Source: Desulfuromonas sp. CSMB_57 (GTDB lineage: Bacteria; Desulfobacterota; Desulfuromonadia; Desulfuromonadales; Syntrophotaleaceae). From it: a stretch of DNA of 64,000 nucleotides. The notes under the pieces were generated by a model. It made no database searches and was not told the origin of the DNA. It worked only from the letters and a program-made list of their open reading frames with translations. The DNA lies in NCBI RefSeq assembly GCF_020194955.2, contig NZ_JAFCIY020000036.1:25795-89794 (forward strand), read 5' to 3'. This document shows positions 9,133 through 18,705 of this stretch, piece after piece. Each line of letters opens with the position of its first letter. The first letter of the stretch is position 1. A program made the translations under genes and the position numbers.

Positions 9133-11619
9133 TCAGTGCAAACGCACCGACAGCTTGCGTATCGGCAGATGGGCTACCTCATCCTGATTCAGCGCCAGCA
9201 GCCAGGCCGCCACCGGCACCGGACTGCCCTTGCTCAGGGTCAGCCACAAGGCCCCGTCGCGGCGCTCCGCCTCCAGCACCCCGGCGCGCAGGTCAAGGGT
9301 CTGCAACCGGCCCTTTTTGAGCCGCTCCACCGGCACCTCGGCAGCGGTCAGAAAAGCCGCCAGACGGTCATCCAGGCCCTGTTCGAGCCCTTCCGGCAAT
9401 TGAATGCGATAGGTCGAGGCAGCGATACAGCAGGACGGCGCCGGCGTCGACCAGGCCACCTCCTCGGCGCCCAGAACGGCAAAGCCTCCCGGCAGTTCGG
9501 CATTCAGCGCCGCGGCCAATACCTCGGCAGCCATGGGCCGCGACAATTTGATGTCGATGACCTCGGCGTCGCTTTCCACTCCGGTCGGCAGGGCATCGGG
9601 AAACGACACCTGCGGAGCAGGATGAAAGCCGGCCGAAAACCGCACCGGAATGTCCGCCCGGCGAATGGCCCGATGCAGCACGGTCATAAATTCGAGATGG
9701 CTCACGAACCGGGCCGCCCCGGCCTTGCTCACCAACAGCCGCACCTTGGCCGGCTGCTCGGCCGCCGTCTCCGGCGGCGCCTGCTCCGCAGCAACGAAAT
9801 CGGGAACCGCCAGTTGCGGTCGCAGGGTCTCGAAATCGCACACCCCGCAGCCGGCGCAGTCGCCGTGGCGGCAGTCCGGGGTATAGACGCCGGCGAGGGC
9901 CCGTTCCCGCTCCGCCAGGAAAAAGGCCTTGGGGATGCCGCTGTCGATATGATCCCAGGGCAGCACCTCGTCCGGCTGCCGCTGCCGCAGATACCAGTCC
10001 GGATCCAGGCCGCAGTCGGCGAAGGCCTGCTGCCAGAGATCGAAGCGAAAGTGATCGCGCCAGCCGTCGAAACGGCAGCCCAGCTCCACGGCCCGTTCCA
10101 GGACCGCGCCCAGGCGCCGGTCGCCGCGGGCGAAAACCCCTTCGATAAAGGACATGGGTGCTTCGTGCCACTTGAAGCGCAGCTTTTTGCCGCGCAGGGC
10201 CTCCCGCAGGCGCTCCTGCTCGGCCAGGGTTTCGGCCATGCTCAGCTGCCGCTCCCACTGGAAGGGGGTGTGGGGCTTGGGCACGAAGGTCGAGACGGCA
10301 ACATTGACGTCGGCGCCGCCGCTGCCCTTGCCGGCGCGCTTGACCTGGGCCGCCAGATCGACGATGGCGGCCCGGTCCTGGGCCGTTTCCGTGGGCAGGC
10401 CGATCATGAAATAGAGCTTGATCAGCCGCCAGCCCAGCCCGAAGGCGGTACGCGCCGTTGCCAGCAGATCCTCTTCCGTGATGCCCTTGTTGACCACCTG
10501 GCGCAGGCGCTCGCTGCCGGCCTCCGGCGCCAGGGTGAAGCCGGTTTTGCGTACTTTGCGGATCTCCTCCATCAACTCCCCGGTCAGGGAACCGACCCGC
10601 AGACTGGGCAGGGACAGAGCCACCCGCTGTTCGCGGTAGCGATCCATGAGCGTCTTGAGCAACTCGCCGATATGGCTGTAGTCCCCCGTCGACAGGGAGA
10701 GCAGGGAAACTTCTTCATAACCGGAACAACCGAGGGCCGCAGCGATGATGTCGGAGATGGTTGCCGGATTGCGCTCCCGCACCGGCCGCGAAATGAAGCC
10801 GGCCTGACAGAAGCGGCAGCCGCGGGTACAGCCGCGGGCAATCTCCACCGCCACCCGATCGTGAACCGTATTCATGAAGGGGACGATGGGCCGGGTCGGA
10901 TAGAAGGCGCGATTCAGATCTGCCACCACCCGCCGCCGAATCTGCTCGTAGCCCGGCCGCAAAGGCCGGATGGCAGCCAGACGGCCATCCGGTTGATAAT
11001 CGACGGCGAACAGGGCCGGCACGTAAACCCCTTCGATGGCCGCCAGGCGCCGATAGAGAGCGGCCCGATCCTCGCCGGCCGCCTTCGACACCCGCAGCGC
11101 CTCGGCCAGGTCCACCACCGCCTCCTCCCCGTCACCGACCACGGCACAATCGATGAAGTCGGCCAGGGGTTCGGGATTGAAGGCCCCGGGACCGCCGACC
11201 ACAATCAGCGGATGGTCCGCGTTGCGCTGCGCACGGCGGCGCGGCAGGCCCGCCAAATCCAGCATGTTGAGCACATTGGTATAGGATAGTTCGTATTGCA
11301 GGGTAAAGCCGACGGCATCGAACCGGGCCAGGGGGCGACTGGTTTCAAGGGTCTCCAGCGGCAACCCGGCGGCGCGCATGCGTGCCTCGAGATCGGGCCA
11401 GGGTGCGTAGACCCGCTCCGCCGCCACCCAGGCCAGGGCATTGAGCCGGTGATACAGCAGCGGCAAACCGATGTGGCTCATGCCGACTTCATACACATCG
11501 GGAAAGGCGAGGGCAAAACGCACCTCGACCTGCGCCGCATCCTTGCAGACACTGCCGCGCTCGCCGCCCAGGTAGCGGGAGGGCCGGGCGACCTGCTGCA
11601 ACAACTGGTCTAATTTCAT
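9133..11619 (-). CDS. Two-domain protein: B12-binding-type radical SAM enzyme (TIGR03960) fused to DUF2344 (TIGR03936)
   Basis: 828 residues. The N-terminal half has a cobalamin-binding-like fold region (FALAFPDVYEVGMSHIGLPLLYHRLN) and a radical SAM cluster motif ARGCTRGCRFCQAGF. The C-terminal ~220 residues (KVRLLVSKAGAARFVSHLEFMTVLHRAIRRADIPVRFSAGFHPAPQVSFPDALPTGVESDAE) form the DUF2344 domain. A CRHGDCAGCGVCDF cysteine cluster lies between them. In other phyla the halves can be separate genes next to rng, rplU and rpmA, the same neighbourhood as here. Its substrate is not known to me; an RNA or ribosome modification role is inferred only from context. Confidence 0.9.
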   Translation of the reverse strand: MKLDQLLQQVARPSRYLGGERGSVCKDAAQVEVRFALAFPDVYEVGMSHIGLPLLYHRLNALAWVAAERVYAPWPDLEARMRAAGLPLETLETSRPLARFDAVGFTLQYELSYTNVLNMLDLAGLPRRRAQRNADHPLIVVGGPGAFNPEPLADFIDCAVVGDGEEAVVDLAEALRVSKAAGEDRAALYRRLAAIEGVYVPALFAVDYQPDGRLAAIRPLRPGYEQIRRRVVADLNRAFYPTRPIVPFMNTVHDRVAVEIARGCTRGCRFCQAGFISRPVRERNPATISDIIAAALGCSGYEEVSLLSLSTGDYSHIGELLKTLMDRYREQRVALSLPSLRVGSLTGELMEEIRKVRKTGFTLAPEAGSERLRQVVNKGITEEDLLATARTAFGLGWRLIKLYFMIGLPTETAQDRAAIVDLAAQVKRAGKGSGGADVNVAVSTFVPKPHTPFQWERQLSMAETLAEQERLREALRGKKLRFKWHEAPMSFIEGVFARGDRRLGAVLERAVELGCRFDGWRDHFRFDLWQQAFADCGLDPDWYLRQRQPDEVLPWDHIDSGIPKAFFLAERERALAGVYTPDCRHGDCAGCGVCDFETLRPQLAVPDFVAAEQAPPETAAEQPAKVRLLVSKAGAARFVSHLEFMTVLHRAIRRADIPVRFSAGFHPAPQVSFPDALPTGVESDAEVIDIKLSRPMAAEVLAAALNAELPGGFAVLGAEEVAWSTPAPSCCIAASTYRIQLPEGLEQGLDDRLAAFLTAAEVPVERLKKGRLQTLDLRAGVLEAERRDGALWLTLSKGSPVPVAAWLLALNQDEVAHLPIRKLSVRLH

Positions 11620-11830
11620 AATTTCGTAACATCCATGGGTAAAATGCTTACAAGGTCAGCGTTTATACCATGGTCTTTCCCCGGGAAACAACCTTGCCCG
11701 CGGCCGCGGCCGAAATCCGGTCGCTGCCGGCCGCCCGGAGAGGGGATTTGAAACCCGCCGGCCGGTATGCTAACATCGCCGAATCCGCGATTCGCCACCG
11801 AATCCGGACCCGAAGAAAGGATACCCCAAC

Positions 11831-12553
11831 ATGCTCGAAAAGCTCGCCATCGAGGCCGATCTCCATGTCCATACCGTGGCCTCCGGTCACGCTTTCAGCA
11901 CCATCAACGAAATCGCCCTGGAGGCCGCCGAACGGGGCCTCAGAGCCGTCGGCATGACGGATCACGGTCCGGCCCTGCCGGGCGGCCCCCACTACTATCA
12001 TTTCGCGACCTTGAATTTCATCCCCCCCTACCTGCGGGGCGTTCGCATCCTGCGCGGTGTTGAGGCCAACATCGTGGCCATCGGCAAATTGGACCTGCCC
12101 GACACCATGCTCGATCAACTGGAACTGATCCTGGCCGGCTTTCATCCGGCCTGCGGTTTCGATCAGCGCGGCATGCGGGACAACACCCGCGCCGTTCTCG
12201 CCCTGATGGATAAACGCCGGGCCCACATCATCTGCCACCCCGGCAACCCCGAGTATCCCCTCGACTACGAAGTCATTGCCCGCCATGCCGCCCTTACCGG
12301 CACCGCCCTGGAACTGAACAATTCCTCCTTTTCCATGAGCCGCGCCGGCAGTGCCGACAATTGCCGCCACATCGCGCGACTCTGCGCCCGCTTCGGCACC
12401 CCCGTCGCCCTCGGCAGCGACGCCCATATCGCCCAGGGCATCGGCTATTTCGACGATGCCCTCCAGGCCTTGGAGGAGGCCGGCGTCGCCGCCGAGCAGA
12501 TTGTCAACCGCACCCTGGCTTCGACCCTGGAATTTCTCGGCCTTCCCGCCTGA
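11831..12553 (+). CDS. PHP-domain phosphatase/phosphoesterase (YcdX-like)
   Basis: 240 residues. Metal-binding histidines appear in EADLHVHTVASGHAFSTINE, MTDHGPALPGGPHYYHF, IICHPGN and LGSDAHIA, the four PHP motifs. The length matches the single-domain YcdX-like phosphatase group with a trinuclear zinc site. It is divergent from the radical SAM gene and reads toward ilvE. The substrate cannot be predicted. Confidence 0.85.
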   Translation: MLEKLAIEADLHVHTVASGHAFSTINEIALEAAERGLRAVGMTDHGPALPGGPHYYHFATLNFIPPYLRGVRILRGVEANIVAIGKLDLPDTMLDQLELILAGFHPACGFDQRGMRDNTRAVLALMDKRRAHIICHPGNPEYPLDYEVIARHAALTGTALELNNSSFSMSRAGSADNCRHIARLCARFGTPVALGSDAHIAQGIGYFDDALQALEEAGVAAEQIVNRTLASTLEFLGLPA

Positions 12554-12681
12554 TCGCCAGGCCCTATCCGACGCCGCCGCAACGGCGCAAAAACCCGGCA
12601 AAAGCCCTTGCAGGCCTTGTTTAATTATGCTAAACATCGAGCATTGTTCGGCAATCCTGCCATGGAATGGAGGCCTTTTGC

Positions 12682-13746
12682 ATGGATATCGAAATCTGTC
12701 CCCTGGAGACGTTGAAACCGCGCCTCGCCGATGAATCCAAACTGGTTTTCGGCCGCCAGTTCAGCGACCGCATGTTCCTCATGGAATACGATGCCGGCCA
12801 AGGCTGGCATTCGGCCCGCATCAAGCCCTACGGTCCCTTCACCCTCGATCCGGCGGCCCTGGTGTTGCACTACGGCCAGGAGATCTTCGAAGGCCTCAAG
12901 GCGTTTCGGCGCCAGGACGGCAGCATCGCCCTGTTTCGTCCGGCGGACAATATTCATCGCTTCAACAAAAGCGCCCGGCGCATGTGCATGCCGGAGGTCG
13001 ATGAGGCCTTCTTCCTGCGTGCCATCAAGGACCTGGTTCGCCTGGAAGCCGACTGGGTGCCGCGCAGCGAGGGCACCAGTCTCTATATCCGGCCGACCAT
13101 GATCGCCACCGAAGCGGTACTGGGCGTCAAGCCCGCCGCCCGCTACTACTGTTACGTCATCCTGTCGCCCGTCGGACCCTATTACAAGGGCGGCTTCCAA
13201 CCGGTCAAAATCTGGATCTCGGACAGCTATACCCGCAGCGCGCCCGGCGGCACCGGCGAAGCCAAAACCGGCGGCAATTATGCCGCCAGCCTGCTGGCCG
13301 CCCAGGAAGCGGCGGCACGCGGCTTCGACCAGGTACTGTGGCTCGATGCCGTGGAACGCCGCTATGTCGAGGAAGTCGGCAGCATGAACATCTGTTTCGT
13401 GGTGGACGGCACCCTGGTCACCTCGCCGCTGCATGGCACCATCCTCGACGGCATCACCCGGCGTTCGGTCCTGACCCTGGCCCGGGAAATGGGCCTGGCG
13501 GTGGAAGAACGGGCCCTCAGCGTGGACGAACTCCTCGACGGCGCCGCCAACGGCCGCATCAGCGAGAGTTTCGGCACCGGCACCGCGGCGGTGGTCAGTC
13601 CCGTCGGCCAACTGACCTACCGGGACCGCACCGTCACCATCAACAACAACCAGGTCGGCCCCCTCACCCTGAAACTGTACGAAACCCTGACCGGCATTCA
13701 GTATGGACGCCTGGCCGACAACCACGGCTGGATCGAACCCGTCTAA
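12682..13746 (+). CDS. ilvE: Branched-chain amino acid aminotransferase
   Basis: 354 residues from the ATG at 12682, chosen over the ATG five codons earlier because GGAGG at 12669-12673 lies 8 bases upstream. It is a fold-IV PLP enzyme: the Schiff-base lysine is in AKTGGNYAAS, followed by GFDQVLWLDAVERRYVEEVGSMN and the ESFGTGTAA phosphate-binding turn. It interconverts Leu/Ile/Val and their 2-oxo acids using glutamate. It fits the nitrogen theme of the downstream amt and glutamate synthase genes but ends at its own terminator. Confidence 0.93.
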   Translation: MDIEICPLETLKPRLADESKLVFGRQFSDRMFLMEYDAGQGWHSARIKPYGPFTLDPAALVLHYGQEIFEGLKAFRRQDGSIALFRPADNIHRFNKSARRMCMPEVDEAFFLRAIKDLVRLEADWVPRSEGTSLYIRPTMIATEAVLGVKPAARYYCYVILSPVGPYYKGGFQPVKIWISDSYTRSAPGGTGEAKTGGNYAASLLAAQEAAARGFDQVLWLDAVERRYVEEVGSMNICFVVDGTLVTSPLHGTILDGITRRSVLTLAREMGLAVEERALSVDELLDGAANGRISESFGTGTAAVVSPVGQLTYRDRTVTINNNQVGPLTLKLYETLTGIQYGRLADNHGWIEPV

Positions 13747-13816
13747 AAAATCCGGCGGCCCCTGTCGGCGGCCGTGTTTTCGGACCACCAAGTTCTGCCG
13801 ACTGCCAACCATGACC

Positions 13817-13845
13817 GCGGGCCGTCATCCTCGATGACGGCCCGC
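13817..13845 (+). terminator. Intrinsic terminator of ilvE
   Basis: A perfect 12-bp stem (13817-13828 with 13834-13845) and a CCTCG loop are followed by TTCATTT, 70 bases after the ilvE stop. Confidence 0.75.
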
Positions 13846-13951
13846 TTCATTTCGCCTGGATCCCAGGCAGCCCTGCCCTTTTTTTAGGCAAAAACCTTCC
13901 ATCTTTTCCCTGACCGCCACCCAACACACTGAAATCACAATTATAAATTAT

Positions 13952-13967
13952 TGGTACGGTGCTTGCC
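13952..13967 (+). promoter_or_regulatory. Sigma-54 promoter upstream of amt
   Basis: TGGTACG-GTGC-TTGCC matches the -24/-12 consensus (TGGCACG-N4-TTGCW), with GG and GC at exact spacing, in an AT-rich stretch 280 bases before amt. A matching element precedes the glutamate synthase operon, so NtrC-type nitrogen control is likely. The interval 13747-14246 otherwise holds the ilvE terminator and one possible small ORF. Confidence 0.8.
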
Positions 13968-14046
13968 TATGGATTGGTCTCAGGGCGCCGCAATGACTGC
14001 GGGTCCGGTTTTCATTCCCATGCAACGGAGCAACGGAGGTTGAGCA

Positions 14047-14181
14047 ATGACCCGCATCGGTTGTGTTTTTTGCACCCCCCCGGCGTCCCGGCACCTATCG
14101 GCCCTGGCTGCAACCTGCCGGGCCGTGGCCTGGTCGCCCCCGATTCCGACCCGAAGCCGATCCGGAACCGGATCATACTGA
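14047..14181 (+). CDS. Possible 44-residue leader ORF between the sigma-54 promoter and amt
   Basis: An ATG at 14047 is preceded by GGAGG with 7-base spacing and opens 44 codons (MTRIGCVFCTPPASRHLSAL...). The cysteine-containing N-terminus resembles no family I know. It is not GlnK, which often precedes amt. It would lie in the mRNA leader about 70 bases after the predicted start of transcription. It may be a leader peptide or a chance ORF with a good ribosome site. Confidence 0.3.
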   Translation: MTRIGCVFCTPPASRHLSALAATCRAVAWSPPIPTRSRSGTGSY

Positions 14182-14246
14182 ACCACCGCCATATCAGTGC
14201 CCAGGTTCGCCCAACCTTTTCAACGCTTTCACAACGAGGTCAAACA

Positions 14247-15566
14247 ATGTTCAGAATATGGAAACTTGCCATCATGGCCGTGCTTCTCACGCCCGCCCTG
14301 GCCCTGGCCGAAGAGGCTCCGGTCAGCGACGTCACCTTCATCCTCAACACCTTCTCCTTTCTGATCAGCGGCGTCCTGGTCATGTGGATGGCCGCCGGCT
14401 TCGCCATGCTCGAATCGGGCCTGGTGCAGAGCAAGAACGTCGCCATCATCTGCCTGAAAAACATCGCCATCTTTGCCATCGCCAGCGTGCTCTATTACCT
14501 CATCGGCTACAACCTCATGTATAGCGGGGTGGATGGCGGCTTCATCGGCCAACTCGGCCTCTGGTTCGCCGACGATGCCGCCGCCAAGGGCGGGGATTTC
14601 GCCCTCGGCCACACCGCCGGGTCGGATTGGTTTTTCCAGATGGTGTTCGTCGCCACGGCGGCATCGGTGGTTTCCGGTACCGTTGCCGAGCGCATCAAGC
14701 TCTGGCCGTTTTTGACCTTCTGCGCCGTACTGACCGCCATCATCTACCCCATCCAGGGCTCCTGGACCTGGGGCGGCGGCTGGTTGAGCAACCTGGGCTT
14801 TGCCGACTATGCCGGCTCCAGCATCGTTCATTCCGTCGGCGGCTGGTCGGCCCTGACCGGTGCCATCATTCTCGGCGCCCGCAAAGGCAAATATCGCAAG
14901 GACGGCAGCGTCAACGCCATTCCCGGCTCCAATCTCACCCTGGCCACCCTCGGCACCTTCATTCTCTGGATGGGCTGGTTCGGTTTCAACGGCGGCTCGG
15001 CCCTGGCCCTCGGCACCGTCGACGCGATCCTTGAACAGTCCACGGTCTACATCAATACCAACATGGGGGCCTGCGGCGGCCTGATTGCCGCCATGCTGCT
15101 GCTGCAGATCCTGTACAAAAAAACCGACCTGACCATGTCCCTCAACGGCGCCCTGGCCGGCCTGGTGAGCATCACCGCCGGGCCCGTCACGCCCTCCCCC
15201 CTCGGCGCCATCCTCATCGGCGCCGTCGGCGGCTGCCTGGCGGTGCTGGCCGTACCCTTCTTTGACCGGCTGAAGATCGATGACGTGGTCGGCGCCCTGT
15301 CGGTACACCTGGTGTGCGGCATCTGGGGAACCCTGGCGGTGCCCTTCACCAATCCGGAAGCCAGCTTCCACATCCAGCTGCTCGGCGTGGCCTCCATCGG
15401 TGCCTTTGTCGTCCTGTGCACCTCTCTGGTCTGGTTGGCCCTGAAGTACACCGTCGGCATTCGGGTTTCCGAAGACGAGGAATACGCCGGTTCGGACACC
15501 ACCGAACTGGGCCTGGAGGCCTACCCGGAGTTCGGGCAGGGTTCCAGCAAGGTACGTCACCGCTAA
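14247..15566 (+). CDS. amt: Ammonium transporter Amt
   Basis: 440 residues from MFRIWKLAIMAVLLTPALALAEE, a cleavable signal peptide as in many Amt proteins; GAGG lies 9 bases before this ATG. About 11 membrane segments follow. Family marks include MWMAAGFAMLESGLVQSKN, SSIVHSVGGWSALTGAIILGAR (first pore histidine) and LSVHLVCGIWGTLAV (second pore histidine). It conducts ammonium inward and is classically regulated by a PII protein. No glnK is adjacent, unlike the common glnK-amt pair. Confidence 0.95.
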   Translation: MFRIWKLAIMAVLLTPALALAEEAPVSDVTFILNTFSFLISGVLVMWMAAGFAMLESGLVQSKNVAIICLKNIAIFAIASVLYYLIGYNLMYSGVDGGFIGQLGLWFADDAAAKGGDFALGHTAGSDWFFQMVFVATAASVVSGTVAERIKLWPFLTFCAVLTAIIYPIQGSWTWGGGWLSNLGFADYAGSSIVHSVGGWSALTGAIILGARKGKYRKDGSVNAIPGSNLTLATLGTFILWMGWFGFNGGSALALGTVDAILEQSTVYINTNMGACGGLIAAMLLLQILYKKTDLTMSLNGALAGLVSITAGPVTPSPLGAILIGAVGGCLAVLAVPFFDRLKIDDVVGALSVHLVCGIWGTLAVPFTNPEASFHIQLLGVASIGAFVVLCTSLVWLALKYTVGIRVSEDEEYAGSDTTELGLEAYPEFGQGSSKVRHR

Positions 15567-15662
15567 CTAAACCAAAGCCACCGCGTCGGTTCACGAACAT
15601 TCCGGCTCCGAGCCGGCCCTGGCGGCCGGAGCCGGACCAAACCTTACCCACCCCGGGTGCTG

Positions 15663-15699
15663 GCCCGGCCCTCTGCTCCCGGAGGCGCCGGGCAATTTT
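15663..15699 (+). terminator. Intrinsic terminator of amt
   Basis: GCCCGGC (15663-15669) pairs with GCCGGGC (15687-15693), extended inward by CTC/GAG pairing, and is followed by AATTTTTTAAG. A second GC-rich inverted repeat (CCGGCTCC/GGAGCCGG) lies just upstream. Confidence 0.75.
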
Positions 15700-15868
15700 T
15701 TAAGTAATCAAACAACACACTCAGTGTAGACCGTCCTGCCACCAGCCCATCCCCAGACGTTCCAGACGATCCCCCAACTCCACGCCATTCAAGTATAAAT
15801 TATTGTTTTTACAAGTTTTTAAATCAGGCAACCAAGAACACACTGACTCTCGGCACGCATCTCCATAT

Positions 15869-15884
15869 TGGCATTCAATTTGCT
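15869..15884 (+). promoter_or_regulatory. Sigma-54 promoter of the glutamate synthase operon
   Basis: TGGCATT-CAAT-TTGCT fits the -24/-12 consensus with correct spacing, 70 bases before the first ATG. The rest of 15700-15953 is AT-rich upstream DNA that would accommodate an enhancer-binding protein; no clear NtrC dyad was recognised. Confidence 0.75.
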
Positions 15885-15953
15885 AAAGAGTAGTATCCGG
15901 GCCATTTGGGCCGGCCAATTCCGTTTACACCCGTCACCAGGAGGTTGCATTAC

Positions 15954-17060
15954 ATGTGTCGCATAGGAGCCATCAAAAGTCGCCACTACGTGCATCCCAG
16001 CCAAGCCCTGCTGCTGATGCAATCACAGCAGGAAGGCCATGACAACTCCGGTTTCGCCATGGTCATGCAGGATCTGGGAGGCATCTTCGAGGCTTACAAG
16101 CATCTGCCCACCCTGTCGCTGGCCTGTACCGATACCGGCCTGAAAATTGCCGAGGACCTGCTGCACGCCAAGGGGTTCCGCCGGGTCTATCAATGGGTAC
16201 CGGACACCAATCGGAAACCGGGCCTGGACATCATGGCCATGCCCAATTACGTGTTTCAGACCTTCGATTATCCGGAGCCCTATCGGACCGCGGAACCGAA
16301 GGTCAAGGAAGAACTGCTGGTCGGCACCCGCCTGCAGCTGCGGGCCGCCCTGGAGGAGAACGAGACCGGCTTCGCCTACTCCTTCTGGCCGGACGTCATC
16401 ACCCTGAAAGAGATCGGCGATCCGCGGGACATCGGCACCTTCTTCAACCTCTGGAAGGCGGACGACAACTTCACCGCCAAGGTGATCACCGCCCAATGCC
16501 GGCAGAACACCAACTACGCCATCGTCCGCTATGCGGCCCATCCCTTCTTCCTGCAGGGCTACACCGCGCTGGCCAACGGCGAGAACACCTTCTATCAAAA
16601 GAACAAGGAATTCCAGCAGTCCCTGAACCGGGGCTACATCGGCTTCGAGTCAGACTCCCAGTGCTTTCTCTACACCCTGCACTACCTGCACCGGGAACTC
16701 GGCTGGCCGCTCTCCTACTACAAGCACGTGATTACACCGTTGCCCTTCGAGGACGTGGTCAAGCGGGAGGATCAGCAGCAGTTGCTGGCCATGCGCCAGT
16801 CCCTGGCGCACCTGGAAATCAACGGCCCCAACACCATCATCGGCGTGCTGCCCGACAACACCCTGTTCACCTGCTGCGACGCCAAGAAACTGCGGCCGGT
16901 GGTGGTCGGCCGGGATGCGGACACGGTGGTCATCTCTTCCGAAGCCTGCGGCATCAACGAGGTACTCCCGGACCGCAACTGGGAGACGGACATCTACCCC
17001 AATGAACGTGAAATCGTAGTCATCGACGACACCCTGGAGGTCCAGAGATGGAAACAGTAA
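15954..17060 (+). CDS. Glutamate synthase, class II glutamine amidotransferase subunit (split, archaeal-type)
   Basis: 368 residues from MCRIGAIKS, chosen because Cys2 becomes the N-terminal nucleophile of Ntn amidotransferases and GGAGG precedes it. Supporting motifs are HDNSGFAMV and, near the end, SSEACGINEVLPDRNWETDIYPNERE. It hydrolyses glutamine and passes ammonia to the FMN subunit encoded next. In most bacteria this is the N-terminal domain of one large GltB chain; here it is a separate protein. It overlaps the next gene by 13 bases. Confidence 0.9.
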   Translation: MCRIGAIKSRHYVHPSQALLLMQSQQEGHDNSGFAMVMQDLGGIFEAYKHLPTLSLACTDTGLKIAEDLLHAKGFRRVYQWVPDTNRKPGLDIMAMPNYVFQTFDYPEPYRTAEPKVKEELLVGTRLQLRAALEENETGFAYSFWPDVITLKEIGDPRDIGTFFNLWKADDNFTAKVITAQCRQNTNYAIVRYAAHPFFLQGYTALANGENTFYQKNKEFQQSLNRGYIGFESDSQCFLYTLHYLHRELGWPLSYYKHVITPLPFEDVVKREDQQQLLAMRQSLAHLEINGPNTIIGVLPDNTLFTCCDAKKLRPVVVGRDADTVVISSEACGINEVLPDRNWETDIYPNEREIVVIDDTLEVQRWKQ

Positions 17061-18691
17061 AAATAAACGACCTCGCCTGCAACGATCTGCCCTGGAAGAT
17101 CCACTACGATCCGGTTCGCTGCACCCTGTGCGGATCCTGCATCGCGGCCTGCACCTTCGAAGCCATCGGCCCCAAGATGGAACGGCGCCGGATCACCTAC
17201 ACCGAAAGCGAAACCCCGGAACCGAAAACCCGCTTTTCGGCCCAGCCGGTCATCGCCCAGCGCAATGTCATCAAAAATTTCTGTCGCGGCTGCGGCGTCT
17301 GCGAACGGGTCTGCCCCAACAGCGCCATCCGCGCGGAGCGCAATCCTGACTCCCGTTTCAACGTCGTCTATCAGACGGCAACGGCCAGCGGCCCGAAACG
17401 CGGCGGCCGCAACAACCTGGAAAACCAGGCCCGCACCCTGGATACCATCCGCGTCGGCCGCATCTCGCAGATGACCGACCCGAGCCTGGACGCCCAGCGT
17501 CATACCTTCGACTGCCGGGCACCCCTGGGCCGCATCCTGCCGGCCAAGGGCCTGCCGTTCCAACAGGTCGGCGAGAACCGCCTGGAGCAGAGCGGCCAGA
17601 CCCCGCCGGTGCGCTGGATCTATCCGGTCATCATCGGCGACATGTCCATCGGCGCCCTCTCCTGGCGCATGTGGGAAGCGGTGGCCATGGCCGTCGCCTA
17701 CCTCAACGAGGAATGCGGCCTGCCGGTGCGCATGTGCTCCGGTGAAGGCGGCATGCCGGTGCGACTGCTGAAGAGCAAGTACCTCAAGTACATGATCCTG
17801 CAGATCGCTTCCGGCCACTTCGGCTGGAATCGCATCATCAAGGCCATGCCCCACATGGTCGAGGATCCGGCCGGCGTGCTCATCAAAATCGGCCAGGGCG
17901 CCAAGCCCGGCGACGGCGGCCTGCTCATGGCGGCCAAGGTGGCGTCCCACATCCAGGCGATTCGCGGCGTGCCCAAGACCGACCTGCTGTCGCCGCCCAA
18001 CCACCAGGGTCTGTACTCCATCGAGGAGAGCGTGCAGAAGATGTTCCTCTCCTTCAACGCCGCCTTCAAGTTCCGCGTGCCGGTGGCCATCAAGGTGGCG
18101 GCCAGCGCCACCTCGGTGTCGGTGTTCAACAACCTGGTGCGCGACCCCTACAACATCGTCGGCGGGTTTTTCCTCGACGGCATCGACGGCGGCACCGGCG
18201 CGGCCCACGACATCTCTCTCGACCACACCGGCCACCCGGTGGTGAGCAAGCTGCGCGACTGCTACCTGGCCGCGGTGGCCCAGGGCCGGCAGGGCCAGAT
18301 TCCCCTGTGGGCGGCGGGCGGCCTCGGCAAGACCGGCAACCTGGCGGCCGACGCCTTCAAGATGTTCTGCCTCGGCGCCAACGGCGTCTTCACCGGCAAG
18401 CTGATCCTGCAGATGGCCGGCTGCCTCGGTAACGACCACGGCCGCTGTAATGCCTGCAACACCGGACTTTGCCCGGCCGGCATCACCACCCAGGAACCAG
18501 TATTGGCCAAACGCCTCGATCCGGAGCGGGTTGCCGAGAACATCGTCAATTACTTTTTGGCCATGGACGTGGAACTGCGTAAGCTCATGGCCCCCATCGG
18601 CAACTCCTCCCTGCCCGTCGGCCGTTCCGACTGCCTGGTCTCCACCGACAAGGCCGTCGCCGATCGCCTGCAGGTTCAGTACGTCTGCTAA
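17048..18691 (+). CDS. Glutamate synthase FMN/Fe-S central subunit with N-terminal ferredoxin domain
   Basis: 547 residues. Two 4Fe-4S motifs at the N-terminus (CTLCGSCIAACTFEAI and CRGCGVCERVCPNSAI) precede the FMN-dependent glutamate synthase barrel. Barrel marks are MCSGEGGMPVRLLKSKYLKYM, the IKIGQGAKPGDGGLL loop, SPPNHQGLYSIEE and DGIDGGTGAA. A cysteine cluster GRCNACNTGLCPAGI binds the 3Fe-4S centre. It condenses 2-oxoglutarate with glutamine-derived ammonia. The ferredoxin domain suggests electrons arrive through Fe-S centres rather than directly from NADPH. Confidence 0.92.
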   Translation: METVKINDLACNDLPWKIHYDPVRCTLCGSCIAACTFEAIGPKMERRRITYTESETPEPKTRFSAQPVIAQRNVIKNFCRGCGVCERVCPNSAIRAERNPDSRFNVVYQTATASGPKRGGRNNLENQARTLDTIRVGRISQMTDPSLDAQRHTFDCRAPLGRILPAKGLPFQQVGENRLEQSGQTPPVRWIYPVIIGDMSIGALSWRMWEAVAMAVAYLNEECGLPVRMCSGEGGMPVRLLKSKYLKYMILQIASGHFGWNRIIKAMPHMVEDPAGVLIKIGQGAKPGDGGLLMAAKVASHIQAIRGVPKTDLLSPPNHQGLYSIEESVQKMFLSFNAAFKFRVPVAIKVAASATSVSVFNNLVRDPYNIVGGFFLDGIDGGTGAAHDISLDHTGHPVVSKLRDCYLAAVAQGRQGQIPLWAAGGLGKTGNLAADAFKMFCLGANGVFTGKLILQMAGCLGNDHGRCNACNTGLCPAGITTQEPVLAKRLDPERVAENIVNYFLAMDVELRKLMAPIGNSSLPVGRSDCLVSTDKAVADRLQVQYVC

Positions 18692-18705
18692 GGAGGTTTC
18701 AGATC

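Noticed and set aside
8884..11289. 801-codon plus-strand open frame
   Set aside because: Antisense to the radical SAM gene, whose CxxxCxxC and DUF2344 motifs are unmistakable; no recognisable domain in the plus frame.
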